A stretch of DNA of 64,000 bases from Serratia fonticola (GCF_006715025.1 NZ_VFMK01000001.1:310001-374000), one strand, 5' to 3'. Positions 1-8,029 are shown, counted from the first letter of the stretch. The notes: a model not told the origin generated them from the sequence alone. Program-made: numbers and translations.

Positions 1-518
1 GCCTCTCCAAACTCGGCCTGCCGGGATCGCGCTGCGGCATCGTTATTGCCGACGAAAAAGTCATCACGGCGCTGACCAATATGAATGGCATTATCAGTCT
101 GTCGCCAGGCAGCATCGGCCCTGCCTTGGCTACACAGATGATTGAACGCGGCGATCTGCTGCGCTTGTCTAACGAAGTGATTCGGCCGTTCTACCAACAA
201 CGTGTCGAGCAGACCATCGCTATTATCCGCCGTTATCTGTCACCCGAGCGCTGCCTGATCCACAAACCGGAAGGTGCCATCTTCCTCTGGCTGTGGTTCA
301 AGGATTTACCGATCACCACCGAACTGCTGTACCAGCGCTTGAAGAAACGTGGGGTGCTGATGGTTCCAGGCCATTACTTCTTCCCAGGATTGGAGCATGA
401 ATGGCCGCACACGCATCAATGTATGCGCATGAACTATGTGCCGAATCCGGAAGATATTGAGCGAGGGGTGATGATCCTGGCAGAAGAGATTGAACGTGCC
501 CATCAGGACGCCGGGTAA
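1..518 (+). CDS. avtA: Valine--pyruvate aminotransferase, C-terminal part
   Basis: The gene enters from the left edge, and about 171 C-terminal codons remain (reading frame from base 3, TAA at 516-518). AvtA is a cytosolic PLP-dependent class I/II aminotransferase that interconverts valine and 2-oxoisovalerate using pyruvate/alanine. The window opens in LSKLGLPGSR; in this family the lysine of S-L-S-K forms the Schiff base with PLP, so the cofactor lysine is at bases 9-11. The conserved segments GAIFLWLWFKDLP and PHTHQCMRMNYVP follow. It converges on yidE. Nothing can be said about its start or promoter. Confidence 0.93.
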   Translation, partial: LSKLGLPGSRCGIVIADEKVITALTNMNGIISLSPGSIGPALATQMIERGDLLRLSNEVIRPFYQQRVEQTIAIIRRYLSPERCLIHKPEGAIFLWLWFKDLPITTELLYQRLKKRGVLMVPGHYFFPGLEHEWPHTHQCMRMNYVPNPEDIERGVMILAEEIERAHQDAG

Positions 519-556
519 ACCTCAGGGGCTCTGCTGGCAGAGCCCCTGTTTTGTCA

Positions 557-2215
557 CTACATCGCCCAGAACAGTACGGCCAGCAACTGCGGTGACATAA
601 TGCGCAGGAACATCGCCAACGGATAGACCGTAGCGTAGGACAGCGCGGCTGCACCACTGGAAGGATGCAGACCGTTGGCAAAGGCCAACGCCGGTGGATC
701 GGTCATCGAACCGGCCAGCATACCGGAGAGCGTCAGATAGTTCATCTTGCCCACCACTCTGGCCAGAATCCCCACGGTGATCAGCGGGATCGCGGTAATC
801 AGCACACCATAGCCAATCCATGCCAACCCTTCACCATGGATCAGGGTATCGATAAAATTGCCCCCGGACTTCAAACCCACCACCGCCAGGAACAGCACGA
901 TGCCCAACTCACGCAATGCCAGGTTGGCACTCGGCGGCATAAACCAGTAAAGCTTACCGATGCTGCCGATACGCCCCAGGATCAACGCCACCACCAGCGG
1001 ACCACCGGCCAACCCCAGCCGCAACGCCGCCGGGAAACCAGGAATAAACAGTGGGATGGAGCCCAGCAACACCCCAAGGCCGATACCGATAAACACCGGT
1101 AGCATCTGCACCTGTTGCAACTTCTGTTTGGCGTTGCCGACGATAGCCGCCACCGCCTCAATGGATTCCGGCCGCCCCACCAGATTGAGGATATCCCCGA
1201 ACTGCAGCGTAACATTGCTACCGGCCACCAGTTCCACCCCGGAACGATTGAGGCGCGAAATCACCACATCGTATTTCTGCTTCAGATTCAGATCGCGGAT
1301 TTTTTTGCCCAGCACCTTTTCGTTGGTCACCACCGCACGCACCACCTGCAGTGCTGTCCCACGCGTGGAGAGCGAAACGTCCACTTCTTCACCGATCACC
1401 AAGCGGGCATTTTCCAGTTTTTCACGTTTGCCGACCAGATGCAGAAAGTCTCCCAGCTCCAGCTTTTCGTGCGGGGCAGGCACCATCAGTAAATCACCGC
1501 GTTTCAGGCGCGAACAGATGATGTCATCGCTGTTGAGCAATGGTACGCTTCTGATTGCCATGCCCTGCAGGTTAGGGTTACGTACCGCTACGTTCATGGT
1601 TTGCAGCAGCTCACGATTGTTACCCAGGCTGTTTTCAAAGGCTTGTGCTTCCTGCTCGATGTTAATGCGGAAGAACAGCCGGATCAGCCACATCACCAAC
1701 AGGATGCCGCAGATACCGAACGGATAGGCCATGGCATAGCCCATCCCCATGCGGTTGACCAACGCAGGATCGGAGCCCAGATCGGTGAGTATCTGTTGCC
1801 CGGCACCAAGCGCCGGCGTATTGGTGACCGCACCGGAGAACACGCCGAGAATAATCGGCAACGGTACGGCAAACAGCTTGTGAACAATTGCTGCTACCAG
1901 GCCGCCAATCAGCACCAGCAAAATGGCAAAGCCATTGAGCTTAAGGCCGGAAACACGCAGGGACGAGAAGAAACCAGGACCAACCTGAATACCGATGGTG
2001 TAAACAAACAGGATCAGACCAAACTCCTGAATAAAGTGCAGCATGTCGCCGTTGAGACTGACTTGGTAAGTCTGTGCAAAGTGCCCGACGATGATGCCGC
2101 CGAACAAGACGCCGCCTATCCCTAAACCCACGCCATACACTTTCCAGTTGCCGATCCATAACCCGAGAATAGCCACCAACGCCAACATGCTGACGGTCAG
2201 GGCGATATCACTCAT
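557..2215 (-). CDS. yidE: YidE-type putative transporter (AAE family)
   Basis: A 552-residue inner-membrane protein, close to the E. coli YidE length. Two blocks of about five hydrophobic helices (roughly residues 1-165 and 370-552) flank two soluble RCK/TrkA-C-like regulatory domains (roughly 195-360). That is the layout of the aspartate:alanine exchanger family (AspT, YbjL, YidE). The substrate of YidE is not established. The second half carries conserved MTDPPALAFANG, mirrored in the first half by TNTPALGAG, which shows the internal duplication. Downstream of ibpB on the same strand, but separated from it by about 315 bp with a hairpin and a degenerate ERIC element, so probably expressed separately. 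Confidence 0.9.
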   Translation of the reverse strand: MSDIALTVSMLALVAILGLWIGNWKVYGVGLGIGGVLFGGIIVGHFAQTYQVSLNGDMLHFIQEFGLILFVYTIGIQVGPGFFSSLRVSGLKLNGFAILLVLIGGLVAAIVHKLFAVPLPIILGVFSGAVTNTPALGAGQQILTDLGSDPALVNRMGMGYAMAYPFGICGILLVMWLIRLFFRINIEQEAQAFENSLGNNRELLQTMNVAVRNPNLQGMAIRSVPLLNSDDIICSRLKRGDLLMVPAPHEKLELGDFLHLVGKREKLENARLVIGEEVDVSLSTRGTALQVVRAVVTNEKVLGKKIRDLNLKQKYDVVISRLNRSGVELVAGSNVTLQFGDILNLVGRPESIEAVAAIVGNAKQKLQQVQMLPVFIGIGLGVLLGSIPLFIPGFPAALRLGLAGGPLVVALILGRIGSIGKLYWFMPPSANLALRELGIVLFLAVVGLKSGGNFIDTLIHGEGLAWIGYGVLITAIPLITVGILARVVGKMNYLTLSGMLAGSMTDPPALAFANGLHPSSGAAALSYATVYPLAMFLRIMSPQLLAVLFWAM

Positions 2216-2256
2216 ACGTCACATCCTTACCAGAAGTTTAACAATCGGTATGCGCT

Positions 2257-2404
2257 ATACCCGTCGTCTTTCAACCTACAGCGTGGTTACAGGCCGTTGT
2301 AACCCACGTTCACATCTGCTCCCGACAGATTTGCCCCCAGCCCTAAGTCAGCTTAGGAGATGAATGAACGGGATGCCGGGCTGTTACTTGAAATCCATAG
2401 GATA
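2257..2404. repeat. Degenerate ERIC-type palindrome
   Basis: Left end ATACCCGTCGTCTTTCAA and right end ACTTGAAATCCATAGGATA match the two ends of the better-preserved copies in this window. The middle, which should contain the CTGGGG/CCCCAG core, has diverged or been rearranged. It fills most of the yidE-ibpB spacer. Confidence 0.55.
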
Positions 2405-2477
2405 TAAATACACGCAATTAGTAAGGATTCTGACATAAGGTGCAGGGGGGTAATGTGGGGTGTACCACAGAATGCAA

Positions 2478-2520
2478 CGGGGGAGGCCCGAAAGGACCTC
2501 CCCCGTGAGTTTTTCTTTTT
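2478..2520. terminator. Strong GC hairpin downstream of ibpB
   Basis: GGGGGAGG and CCTCCCCC form a stem around CCCGAAAGGA, followed on the plus strand by a T-rich run. It lies about 25 bp past the ibpB stop. Read on the minus strand, the direction of ibpB, the stem is preceded by an A-rich run but is not followed by U residues. Confidence 0.55.
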
Positions 2521-2530
2521 TTTCAGCCGG

Positions 2531-2959
2531 TTATTTTGATTCCAGCTCCGGCATACTACCGATACTGATGCGCTGAGGCTGCAAGGCTTCGGGAACATGA
2601 CGCACCAGGTCAATATGCAGCAGGCCGTTTTCAAATTTGGCTTCAGAAACCTGCAGGTGTTCTGCCAGGGTAAATGTCAGGGTGAACTCTTTGCACACCA
2701 ATCCCTGATGCAGATACTCCACCTGTTTTTCTGGCGGGGTAGGTTTGCCACGCACGGTCAGACGCGGGCCTTCCACCTCAATATCCAGTTCGCTTTGTTT
2801 GAACCCGGCCAGAGCCAGGGAAATGCGATAGTGGTTGTCGTCGCTTTTCTCAATATTGTAAGGCGGGAACCCTTGAGGCTCCTGGCCCCCCATTGAGCTG
2901 GCCAGTTTATCAAAACCGATCCATTGACGCAGAAGTGGGGATAAATCGTAATTACGCAT
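2531..2959 (-). CDS. ibpB: Small heat-shock chaperone IbpB
   Basis: A 142-residue alpha-crystallin-type small heat-shock protein that co-assembles with IbpA on aggregating proteins and hands them to DnaK/ClpB. N-terminal MRNYDLSPLLRQWIGFDKL is the Ibp signature. The alpha-crystallin beta-sandwich covers about residues 35-120 (DNHYRISLALAGF, LVCKEFTLTFTLAEH). The C-terminal IxI motif (QRISIG) that docks on a neighbouring subunit is present. It is the second gene of the ibpA-ibpB operon. The 191-bp spacer is unusually long because it holds an ERIC element, and a short ROSE-like hairpin covers its Shine-Dalgarno. Confidence 0.96.
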   Translation of the reverse strand: MRNYDLSPLLRQWIGFDKLASSMGGQEPQGFPPYNIEKSDDNHYRISLALAGFKQSELDIEVEGPRLTVRGKPTPPEKQVEYLHQGLVCKEFTLTFTLAEHLQVSEAKFENGLLHIDLVRHVPEALQPQRISIGSMPELESK

Positions 2960-2965
2960 AGTATA

Positions 2966-2986
2966 AACTCCTTCAAAGAAGCGAGA
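2966..2986 (-). promoter_or_regulatory. ROSE-like RNA thermometer hairpin at ibpB
   Basis: On the minus strand the leader reads TCTCGCTTCTTTGAAGGAG, 7 bases ahead of the ATG. UCGCU (plus-strand 2980-2984) can pair with AGGA of the Shine-Dalgarno (2969-2972), which is the UYGCU/anti-SD pairing that defines ROSE thermometers. Only the terminal hairpin is recognisable, because the sequence upstream is ERIC. Confidence 0.6.
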
Positions 2987-2989
2987 TTT

Positions 2990-3104
2990 TTACCCGTCGC
3001 CTTTCAAACCACAGCGTTGTTATCTGCACTTGCTCACCCCAGTCACTTATTTCCTGGGGATGAGCAAGCTGGTCGCCTAGCTGCGGCTTGAAATTCATAG
3101 GGTA
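2990..3104. repeat. ERIC element in the ibpA-ibpB spacer
   Basis: An imperfect palindrome running from TACCCGTCGCCTTTCAAA to GGCTTGAAATTCATAGGGTA with the ERIC core CACCCCAGTCACTT and CCTGGGGATGAGC. It is transcribed as part of the ibpAB message and would fold into a long hairpin between the two cistrons. Confidence 0.88.
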
Positions 3105-3150
3105 AATCAAACATTGCCCCCTAACGGCAGGCACGGTGATACAACAACAA

Positions 3151-3564
3151 TTACTTAATTTCGATCCGACGCGGCTTTAATGTTTCCGGCACGATGCGTT
3201 CCAGATCGATATACAGCAAACCGTTTTCCAGTTTGGCACCTTTAATTTGAATGTGTTCGGCCAGTTGGAATTTGCGCTCAAAATTGCGCTCGGCAATGCC
3301 TTGGTATAAATAGGTTTTCTCGGCAGGCTCATTATTGTGGGCCCCACGTACAATCAACAGATTATCGTGTGTAGTGATATCCAACTCCTGCTCGGCAAAG
3401 CCAGCAACCGCGATGGCAATGCGATAATGATTTTCGTCCACCAGCTCAACATTATAAGGAGGATAACCACCGTTCCCCTGGCTTTGCCCAGCTTCAAGTG
3501 CGTTAAACAGACGATCAAAGCCAATCGCAGAACGGTATAGCGGAGAAAGATCAAAATTGCGCAT
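3151..3564 (-). CDS. ibpA: Small heat-shock chaperone IbpA
   Basis: A 137-residue alpha-crystallin-family holdase, the same length as E. coli IbpA. It binds unfolded clients during heat or oxidative stress, together with IbpB. MRNFDLSPLYRSAIGFDRLF is diagnostic. The core domain spans about residues 38-122 (ENHYRIAIAVAGF, GIAERNFERKFQLAEH), and the C-terminal IxI motif is RRIEIK. It is transcribed from a sigma32 promoter about 100 bp upstream, with a ROSE-like thermometer over its ribosome-binding site. The divergent neighbour is yidQ. Confidence 0.97.
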   Translation of the reverse strand: MRNFDLSPLYRSAIGFDRLFNALEAGQSQGNGGYPPYNVELVDENHYRIAIAVAGFAEQELDITTHDNLLIVRGAHNNEPAEKTYLYQGIAERNFERKFQLAEHIQIKGAKLENGLLYIDLERIVPETLKPRRIEIK

Positions 3565-3665
3565 AACACAGCCTCCTAAGGCACATCAGCGAGGTTAAAT
3601 TCAGCCTTCCATCATGGACAGGCTATATGGCCAGAACTCCCTTACGGCAAATTCTTAATTTGGCC
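3565..3665 (-). promoter_or_regulatory. ROSE-like RNA thermometer, ibpA leader
   Basis: A leader of about 100 nt between the sigma32 promoter and the ibpA ATG. In its last part the minus strand reads CTCGCTGATGTGCCTTAGGAGG: UCGCU (plus 3588-3592) can pair with AGGA (plus 3574-3577) of the Shine-Dalgarno, as in known ROSE elements. Upstream sequence can form further stems, such as GGCCATATAGCC. Melting on heat shock would free the ribosome-binding site. Confidence 0.75.
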
Positions 3666-3673
3666 TTGTAAAG

Positions 3674-3702
3674 AAAATGGGGTTTGATTTCCTCATTTCA
3701 AC
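3674..3702 (-). promoter_or_regulatory. Sigma32 heat-shock promoter of ibpAB
   Basis: On the minus strand GTTGAAA (plus 3696-3702), 13 bases, then CCCCATTTT (plus 3674-3682). This matches the RpoH consensus CTTGAAA-N-CCCCATNT in sequence and spacing. No equally good sigma70 promoter is visible. Confidence 0.88.
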
Positions 3703-3864
3703 TGGGGATGATGAAAAAATTGCCAATCGGAACGGCGAAAATTTGTTTATCACGTACAATAAAGTGAGATGGCTGCCACAGAGCTTGGTTTTCCTCCTTC
3801 TCACTCGTTCATTGGATGTTATAAATCGACAAATTTCAGAGGAACTGAGCCTCAGGATGGATTA

Positions 3865-4221
3865 ATGAAACCAGTAAAAATACTCGCAACCCGTTGCCTG
3901 CTGTTGAGTGCGCTGGGTGCTACAGGTTGCTCCAGCGTGATGAGCCATACCGGCGCCGACCAGGGTTATTATCCCGGCACGCGCGCCAACGTAAACATGA
4001 TGAAAAACGATGATACCAGTTGGGCAATGATGCCGCTGCTGGCGATCGATCTGCCCTTTTCTGCAGTGATGGATACCGTCTTGCTGCCTTATGATTACCT
4101 GCGCTCAGATAAAGACAAAACGGTGGATTCGCCTAAAGCACGCATTCAACATGATGAAGAACAAAACCTGGCCGCCAGTGGCAATCCAGGGCAGGGCATG
4201 CCAACCACGCCAGCACAATAA
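3865..4221 (+). CDS. yidQ: YidQ/YceK-family lipoprotein
   Basis: A 118-residue exported lipoprotein of the YceK/YidQ (DUF1375) family. The start at 3865 is preferred over an in-frame site 32 codons upstream: AGGA lies 7 bases ahead of it, and the protein then begins with a compact lipoprotein signal peptide, KPVKILATRCLLLSALGATGC, whose Cys21 would be lipidated. The mature part has the family pattern SHTGADQGYYPGT and IDLPFSAVMDTVLLPYDYL. Function is unknown. E. coli has the same divergent arrangement with ibpA and the same downstream neighbour, yidR. Confidence 0.85.
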   Translation: MKPVKILATRCLLLSALGATGCSSVMSHTGADQGYYPGTRANVNMMKNDDTSWAMMPLLAIDLPFSAVMDTVLLPYDYLRSDKDKTVDSPKARIQHDEEQNLAASGNPGQGMPTTPAQ

Positions 4222-4248
4222 TACCGGCCAGAGTGCCAGTAAGCGTCG

Positions 4249-5529
4249 CTAAACCGCCGCCACAAAAATCTGACTGAAACCGGCTATCTCACGCATAAAC
4301 GCCACCTGTTTACCATCGGGTGAAAATACAACCGCGTCACCTAATGGTGGCTGTGGTGTGCGTTTGGTCAGGCGCCGCATCTGGCCACTGCGCATATCAC
4401 ACAGCATCACACTGTTATCGCAAACCAAGGCCATCTGACCGCCCTGCGGATGCCAGCTGAACGCCGACTGAATCCCCTGCTCCACCTGTGACACCTGACG
4501 TGGCTCACCGCCATTAGGGGAAACCGTCCACAATTGCACGATGCCCCGATCGTCCTTCATCAGAAAAGCGATCGCACTGCCGTCTGGCGCGCTACGCAAC
4601 CAATGACGCGGCGTGGTCACTACCCCCGGATAACGACGCTCGCTGGTATGGGTCAGCCTTCGCTGCAGGATGCCTCGCGGGGGGGCTGGCAAGGTACTTT
4701 CGGTTCCCTGTAAAGGAGCGCTACCGGCTTTGGCATAATCGGCATCGTTATCAGGCAGGTCAACCACAAACACTTCAGGCAGTTTTTCCCCTTTGACGGA
4801 GAGCGTATCGCCAATAAACGCCAGTGCCCAACGCTGGCGGCGGCCATCGGGTTTTCCATAGCCTTGCAGGCCAATCCAGCCTTCTTCATAAGCCCGGTTG
4901 ATCTGATCGCTGCCTGGCTGCGGCGTTGGCGTCGTGGTACTGACCAACACACAATAGTGGCTGCCATCGTATTCACGCGGATGCTGTTTGGGCGGGTTTA
5001 CGCCGTGTAATGGCACAGCAATCCCGACATTGCGCAAGTCCAGCGCAGGATCGCGCTCATGCATCACGTGATCGTTATAGGTAAAGCTCAGGCGGCTGCC
5101 GTCCGGACTAAATACGTGGACGTGGCTCCCCCCACGCAAAGCGCCAGGGGTATAGGGCGGGGTGATATCCATCGCATCGAGCGTGATCGCCAATTCACGA
5201 TCGGGCTCACTGACAATCACGCCACGGCGATGGTGAAAATCGTAATGCCAAACGCTGTCTGGATGCTCAGGACCATGGATGAACACGTAGCGCGCAGGGG
5301 CGTCAGGGCTGACCGTCACCACACCAACATGAGCACCGTGCTGTGCCCGATAAACGACCTCTACCTGCCCGGTGGCAATATTGACGCGTTCAATGGTCAA
5401 CCCGGTAAAGGAAGCCCCGCTCGGGCGAACGTCATACGCCAACCATTGGCTGCACGGTGTCCAGACGTTAATGTTAGTGAGCTGATGCCCGCGTGGATCG
5501 AAAGTCAGTTGTTGTTCATGGTAACGCAT
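4249..5529 (-). CDS. yidR: YidR, DUF3748 beta-propeller-like protein
   Basis: 426 residues from the ATG at 5529, which follows AGGAG by 6 bases. An open frame continues 37 codons further upstream but runs into ERIC-like sequence and encodes no family residues, so the shorter start is chosen. The protein has repeated TolB/WD-like blades (SPDGSRLSFTYND, SAPDGSAIAFLMKDDR, SWHPQGGQMALVCDN, SPDGKQVAFMRE) and matches the DUF3748 family typified by E. coli YidR, which is mostly annotated near galactonate genes. No catalytic residues can be named. It converges on yidQ. Confidence 0.85.
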   Translation of the reverse strand: MRYHEQQLTFDPRGHQLTNINVWTPCSQWLAYDVRPSGASFTGLTIERVNIATGQVEVVYRAQHGAHVGVVTVSPDAPARYVFIHGPEHPDSVWHYDFHHRRGVIVSEPDRELAITLDAMDITPPYTPGALRGGSHVHVFSPDGSRLSFTYNDHVMHERDPALDLRNVGIAVPLHGVNPPKQHPREYDGSHYCVLVSTTTPTPQPGSDQINRAYEEGWIGLQGYGKPDGRRQRWALAFIGDTLSVKGEKLPEVFVVDLPDNDADYAKAGSAPLQGTESTLPAPPRGILQRRLTHTSERRYPGVVTTPRHWLRSAPDGSAIAFLMKDDRGIVQLWTVSPNGGEPRQVSQVEQGIQSAFSWHPQGGQMALVCDNSVMLCDMRSGQMRRLTKRTPQPPLGDAVVFSPDGKQVAFMREIAGFSQIFVAAV

Positions 5530-5561
5530 GGCGGCTCCTGTACACGGAATAGCATATACGC

Positions 5562-5669
5562 GAAATAATTCGAGTTGTATGACAAAAACGCAATGCGTGT
5601 GCTGGCCTCGTTGGGCCGAATCACTGAGCGCTGTCAACACACTGGCTACGTGAAGTATGACGAGTATAC
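5562..5669. repeat. Possible ERIC remnant upstream of yidR
   Basis: AAATAATTCGAGTTGTATGA at the left and GTGAAGTATGACGAGTATA at the right resemble the inverted ends of the ERIC copy at 8060-8184. The core CCCAG/CTGGG is missing. Confidence 0.35.
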
Positions 5670-5686
5670 GCCGCCATAATACCCGA

Positions 5687-5905
5687 TCAGCCTACCCGTT
5701 TCACATCACCAACCAACAGCAGATAAGACAACGCGCCTAACGGGGCAACGACCGAAATATAAATCAGAGAAGGTGCAAAACCGTAATCCTGCGCCAGATA
5801 CCCTACCACCAGCGGCACGGTAATGCCCCCTAAACCCCCCACAAAGTTAAATACCCCGCCGGTCAGGCCTATCAGACGTACCGGAGCCAGTGAGGACACC
5901 AACGA
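5687..5905 (-). pseudogene. dgoT: dgoT remnant (galactonate/MFS transporter C-terminus)
   Basis: An open stretch of about 72 codons encodes SLVSSLAPVRLIGLTGGVFNF and on through GDVKRVG, the last two or so helices of the D-galactonate:H+ symporter DgoT (MFS, about 430 residues in E. coli). All earlier helices are missing. The open frame runs back to 5962 only through unrelated sequence. Together with the dgoD fragment just upstream on the same strand, it shows that a dgo operon once stood here, as in E. coli between yidR and yidA. It is unlikely to be functional. Confidence 0.8.
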
Positions 5906-5983
5906 CTTGAATATACTCCGCGCGATTGACGCCTTCGCTTTTACACGGCGGCTGATAGACAAAGTGCCCTGAAGTATATAATC

Positions 5984-6136
5984 CTACAGCCGAAACACGC
6001 GTTTAAAATCAAAACGCGAATACATGCGTTCACCTACTGCGATCGGTATATACGTCAGCGCTGCGAGACAAGGATAATATGCAGCCTGCTCAGCCAACAC
6101 GGGCTCCTCAATAAACAACGGGCGATAAGCGGTATC
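5984..6136 (-). pseudogene. dgoD: dgoD remnant (galactonate dehydratase fragment)
   Basis: Reading the minus strand from 6136 gives DTAYRPLFIEEPVLAEQ, then YYPCLAALTYIPIAVGERMY and SRFDFKRVF, ending in TAG at 5984-5986. This is the enolase-superfamily core of DgoD: IEEP supplies a metal-binding glutamate and GER the next. About 50 of roughly 380 codons survive. It lies just upstream of the dgoT remnant, in the normal operon order. Confidence 0.78.
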
Positions 6137-6183
6137 GGGCGCGCGACGGTTTATAACTATCTAAAGAAAATGAAGGGATCAGT

Positions 6184-7146
6184 ATGAGCAACTTATTTGA
6201 TGAGATCGTTTCTGCCCACCAACAGTTACGCCCACAGGTGCGTGTTACTCCGTTGGAGCGTAGCGTATTGCTTTCACAGCATTTGGGCTGCGAACTGTAT
6301 TTAAAGTGCGACCATCTGCAGCATACTGGTTCATTTAAATTCCGCGGGGCAAGCAACAAACTGCGTTTGCTCAGTGACCCACAACGTCAGCAAGGGGTGA
6401 TTGCCGCTTCTACCGGCAATCACGGCCAGGCAGTAGCGCTTGCCGGTAAGTTGATGGGCGTCCACGTCACCGTCTATGCCCCTGAAAACGCAGCGGCCAT
6501 TAAGCTTGAGACCATTCGTGCGTTGGGAGGTGAGGTCATACAGGTGCCGGGTGATGCATTAAATGCAGAGCTGGCCGGGGAAAAAGCCGCCCGCGCACAG
6601 CATAAAGTCTATATCTCCCCCTATAACGACGCTGAAGTGGTGGCTGGGCAAGGCACCTGCGGCATGGAGATAGTTGAACAACAACCCGACCTGGACGCGG
6701 TGTTCGTTGCCGTCGGTGGCGGTGGCTATATTGCCGGTATCGGCACCGTACTGAAGCGATTATCGTCGAAAACGCAGATTATTGCCTGTTGGCCAGAGAA
6801 TGCCACCAGCATGTACAGTGCGTTGGAAGCAGGACATATTTACCCGGTGGAAGAACAGGATACGTTGTCCGACGGGACTGCGGGGGGTGTTGAACCCGGC
6901 GCTATCACCTTCCCACTTTGCCAGCAGGTGATCGACCGTAAAGTGTTAGTCAGCGAAAATGAAATCAAGCAGGCAATGCGTCTGATCGCCGCCAGCGATC
7001 GGTGGATTATTGAAGGCGCGGCCGGGGTCGCCTTGGCTGCCGCCTGCAAGCTGGCACCCGAATTTCAGGGTAAAAAAGTGGCCGTGGTGCTATGCGGTAA
7101 AAATATTGTGCTGGAAAAATACCTGAAGGCCATTAGCCAGCCATAA
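6184..7146 (+). CDS. PLP-dependent serine/threonine dehydratase
   Basis: 320 residues, fold-type II PLP enzyme of the catabolic threonine dehydratase/serine racemase group (TdcB-like, without the C-terminal ACT domain of IlvA). The expected reaction is L-threonine or L-serine to the 2-oxo acid plus ammonia in the cytosol. The Schiff-base lysine is K52 in TGSFKFRGA. The phosphate-binding glycine loop is AVGGGGYIAGIG, about residues 179-190. TGNHGQAVA and the C-terminal CGKNI also fit. The start is supported by AAGGGATC about 6 bases upstream. It sits next to the dgo remnants. Its true substrate (Ser, Thr or a hydroxylated analogue) cannot be read from sequence. Confidence 0.85.
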   Translation: MSNLFDEIVSAHQQLRPQVRVTPLERSVLLSQHLGCELYLKCDHLQHTGSFKFRGASNKLRLLSDPQRQQGVIAASTGNHGQAVALAGKLMGVHVTVYAPENAAAIKLETIRALGGEVIQVPGDALNAELAGEKAARAQHKVYISPYNDAEVVAGQGTCGMEIVEQQPDLDAVFVAVGGGGYIAGIGTVLKRLSSKTQIIACWPENATSMYSALEAGHIYPVEEQDTLSDGTAGGVEPGAITFPLCQQVIDRKVLVSENEIKQAMRLIAASDRWIIEGAAGVALAAACKLAPEFQGKKVAVVLCGKNIVLEKYLKAISQP

Positions 7147-7174
7147 AAAATGCCACTGAGCACACGGCCAGGTA

Positions 7175-7201
7175 GCGCCCTCTTCCTAAAGGAGAGGGCG
7201 T
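7175..7201. terminator. Hairpin between the dehydratase gene and yidA
   Basis: CGCCCTCT and AGAGGGCG form an 8-bp stem around TCCTAAAGG, placed between two converging genes. There is no clear T run on either side, so termination strength is uncertain. Confidence 0.5.
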
Positions 7202-7213
7202 TGGCAGCTAACA

Positions 7214-8029
7214 TCAAACGTTCAACACGAACTTCTCAATCGCACGGGCTACACCATCTTCGGTATTGTTGGTGGTGACAAACTGGGCAATCGCTTTCAG
7301 CTCTGGAATAGCATTGCCCATCGCCACGCCGACGCCGGCATACTTGACCATCGCCATATCATTACCCTGATCGCCCAGCGCCATGACGTTTTCCTGTTTA
7401 ATACCCAGATGATCGGCCAGCATTTTCACTCCGGCACCTTTATCGACTTTCTTGTGCAGGATTTCCAGATAATAGGGAGCGCTTTTCATGATGGTGTACC
7501 GCTCCAGCGCTTCCGCTGGCAGACGGGCAATGACGCTGTCCAGTAACTCAGGCTCATCAATCATCATCACCTTCGGGAAGCGGATTGCACGATCCATCTC
7601 TTCTACACTGCGGTATTTTAATGGGATACCGGTCATTTCAGATTCATGGACGGTATATTTGCCAATGTCTTTGTTAGGTGTGTAGAGGGTATCGAAGTCA
7701 AACGCCTGATAATGAACGCCAAATTCCCGCGCCAGGCGTTCAAAATAGAGGTAATCCTCAAAACCGAGCGTTTCTTGCAAAATACAGGTGCCGTCTGTCG
7801 CTTTAAGTACCAGAGCACCGTTATAGGTAATGCAGAAATCGCCCTCTCCCTGAATATCCAATTGACGCAGATAGTCCTGCACACCAATGTAGGGCCGCCC
7901 GGTAGCCAGCACGACATGCACCCCCCGATTGCGCGCGGCGGTAATGGCCTGCCTCACCGCTGGCGTAATCTGGTGCTGCGGATTTAGCAGCGTGCCATCC
8001 ATATCAATTGCAATCAGTTCAATAGCCAT
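7214..8029 (-). CDS. yidA: HAD-superfamily sugar-phosphate phosphatase YidA
   Basis: 271 residues, one more than E. coli YidA. It is a cytosolic Cof-type (IIB) HAD phosphatase active on small phosphorylated sugars. Motif I is IDMDGT, with nucleophile D9 and acid/base D11. Motif II is ATGRPY. The Mg-binding motif IV is GDQGND near residues 219-224. The cap domain lies between motifs II and III. It is separated from gyrB by an ERIC element and a terminator. Confidence 0.92.
   Translation of the reverse strand: MAIELIAIDMDGTLLNPQHQITPAVRQAITAARNRGVHVVLATGRPYIGVQDYLRQLDIQGEGDFCITYNGALVLKATDGTCILQETLGFEDYLYFERLAREFGVHYQAFDFDTLYTPNKDIGKYTVHESEMTGIPLKYRSVEEMDRAIRFPKVMMIDEPELLDSVIARLPAEALERYTIMKSAPYYLEILHKKVDKGAGVKMLADHLGIKQENVMALGDQGNDMAMVKYAGVGVAMGNAIPELKAIAQFVTTNNTEDGVARAIEKFVLNV

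Noticed and set aside
960..1727. 255-codon plus-strand open frame
   Set aside because: Antisense shadow of yidE with low-complexity Ser/Arg/Thr content.
3677..3865. Small plus-strand open frame ahead of yidQ
   Set aside because: Overlaps the ibpA sigma32 promoter, and yidQ has a better lipoprotein start at 3865.
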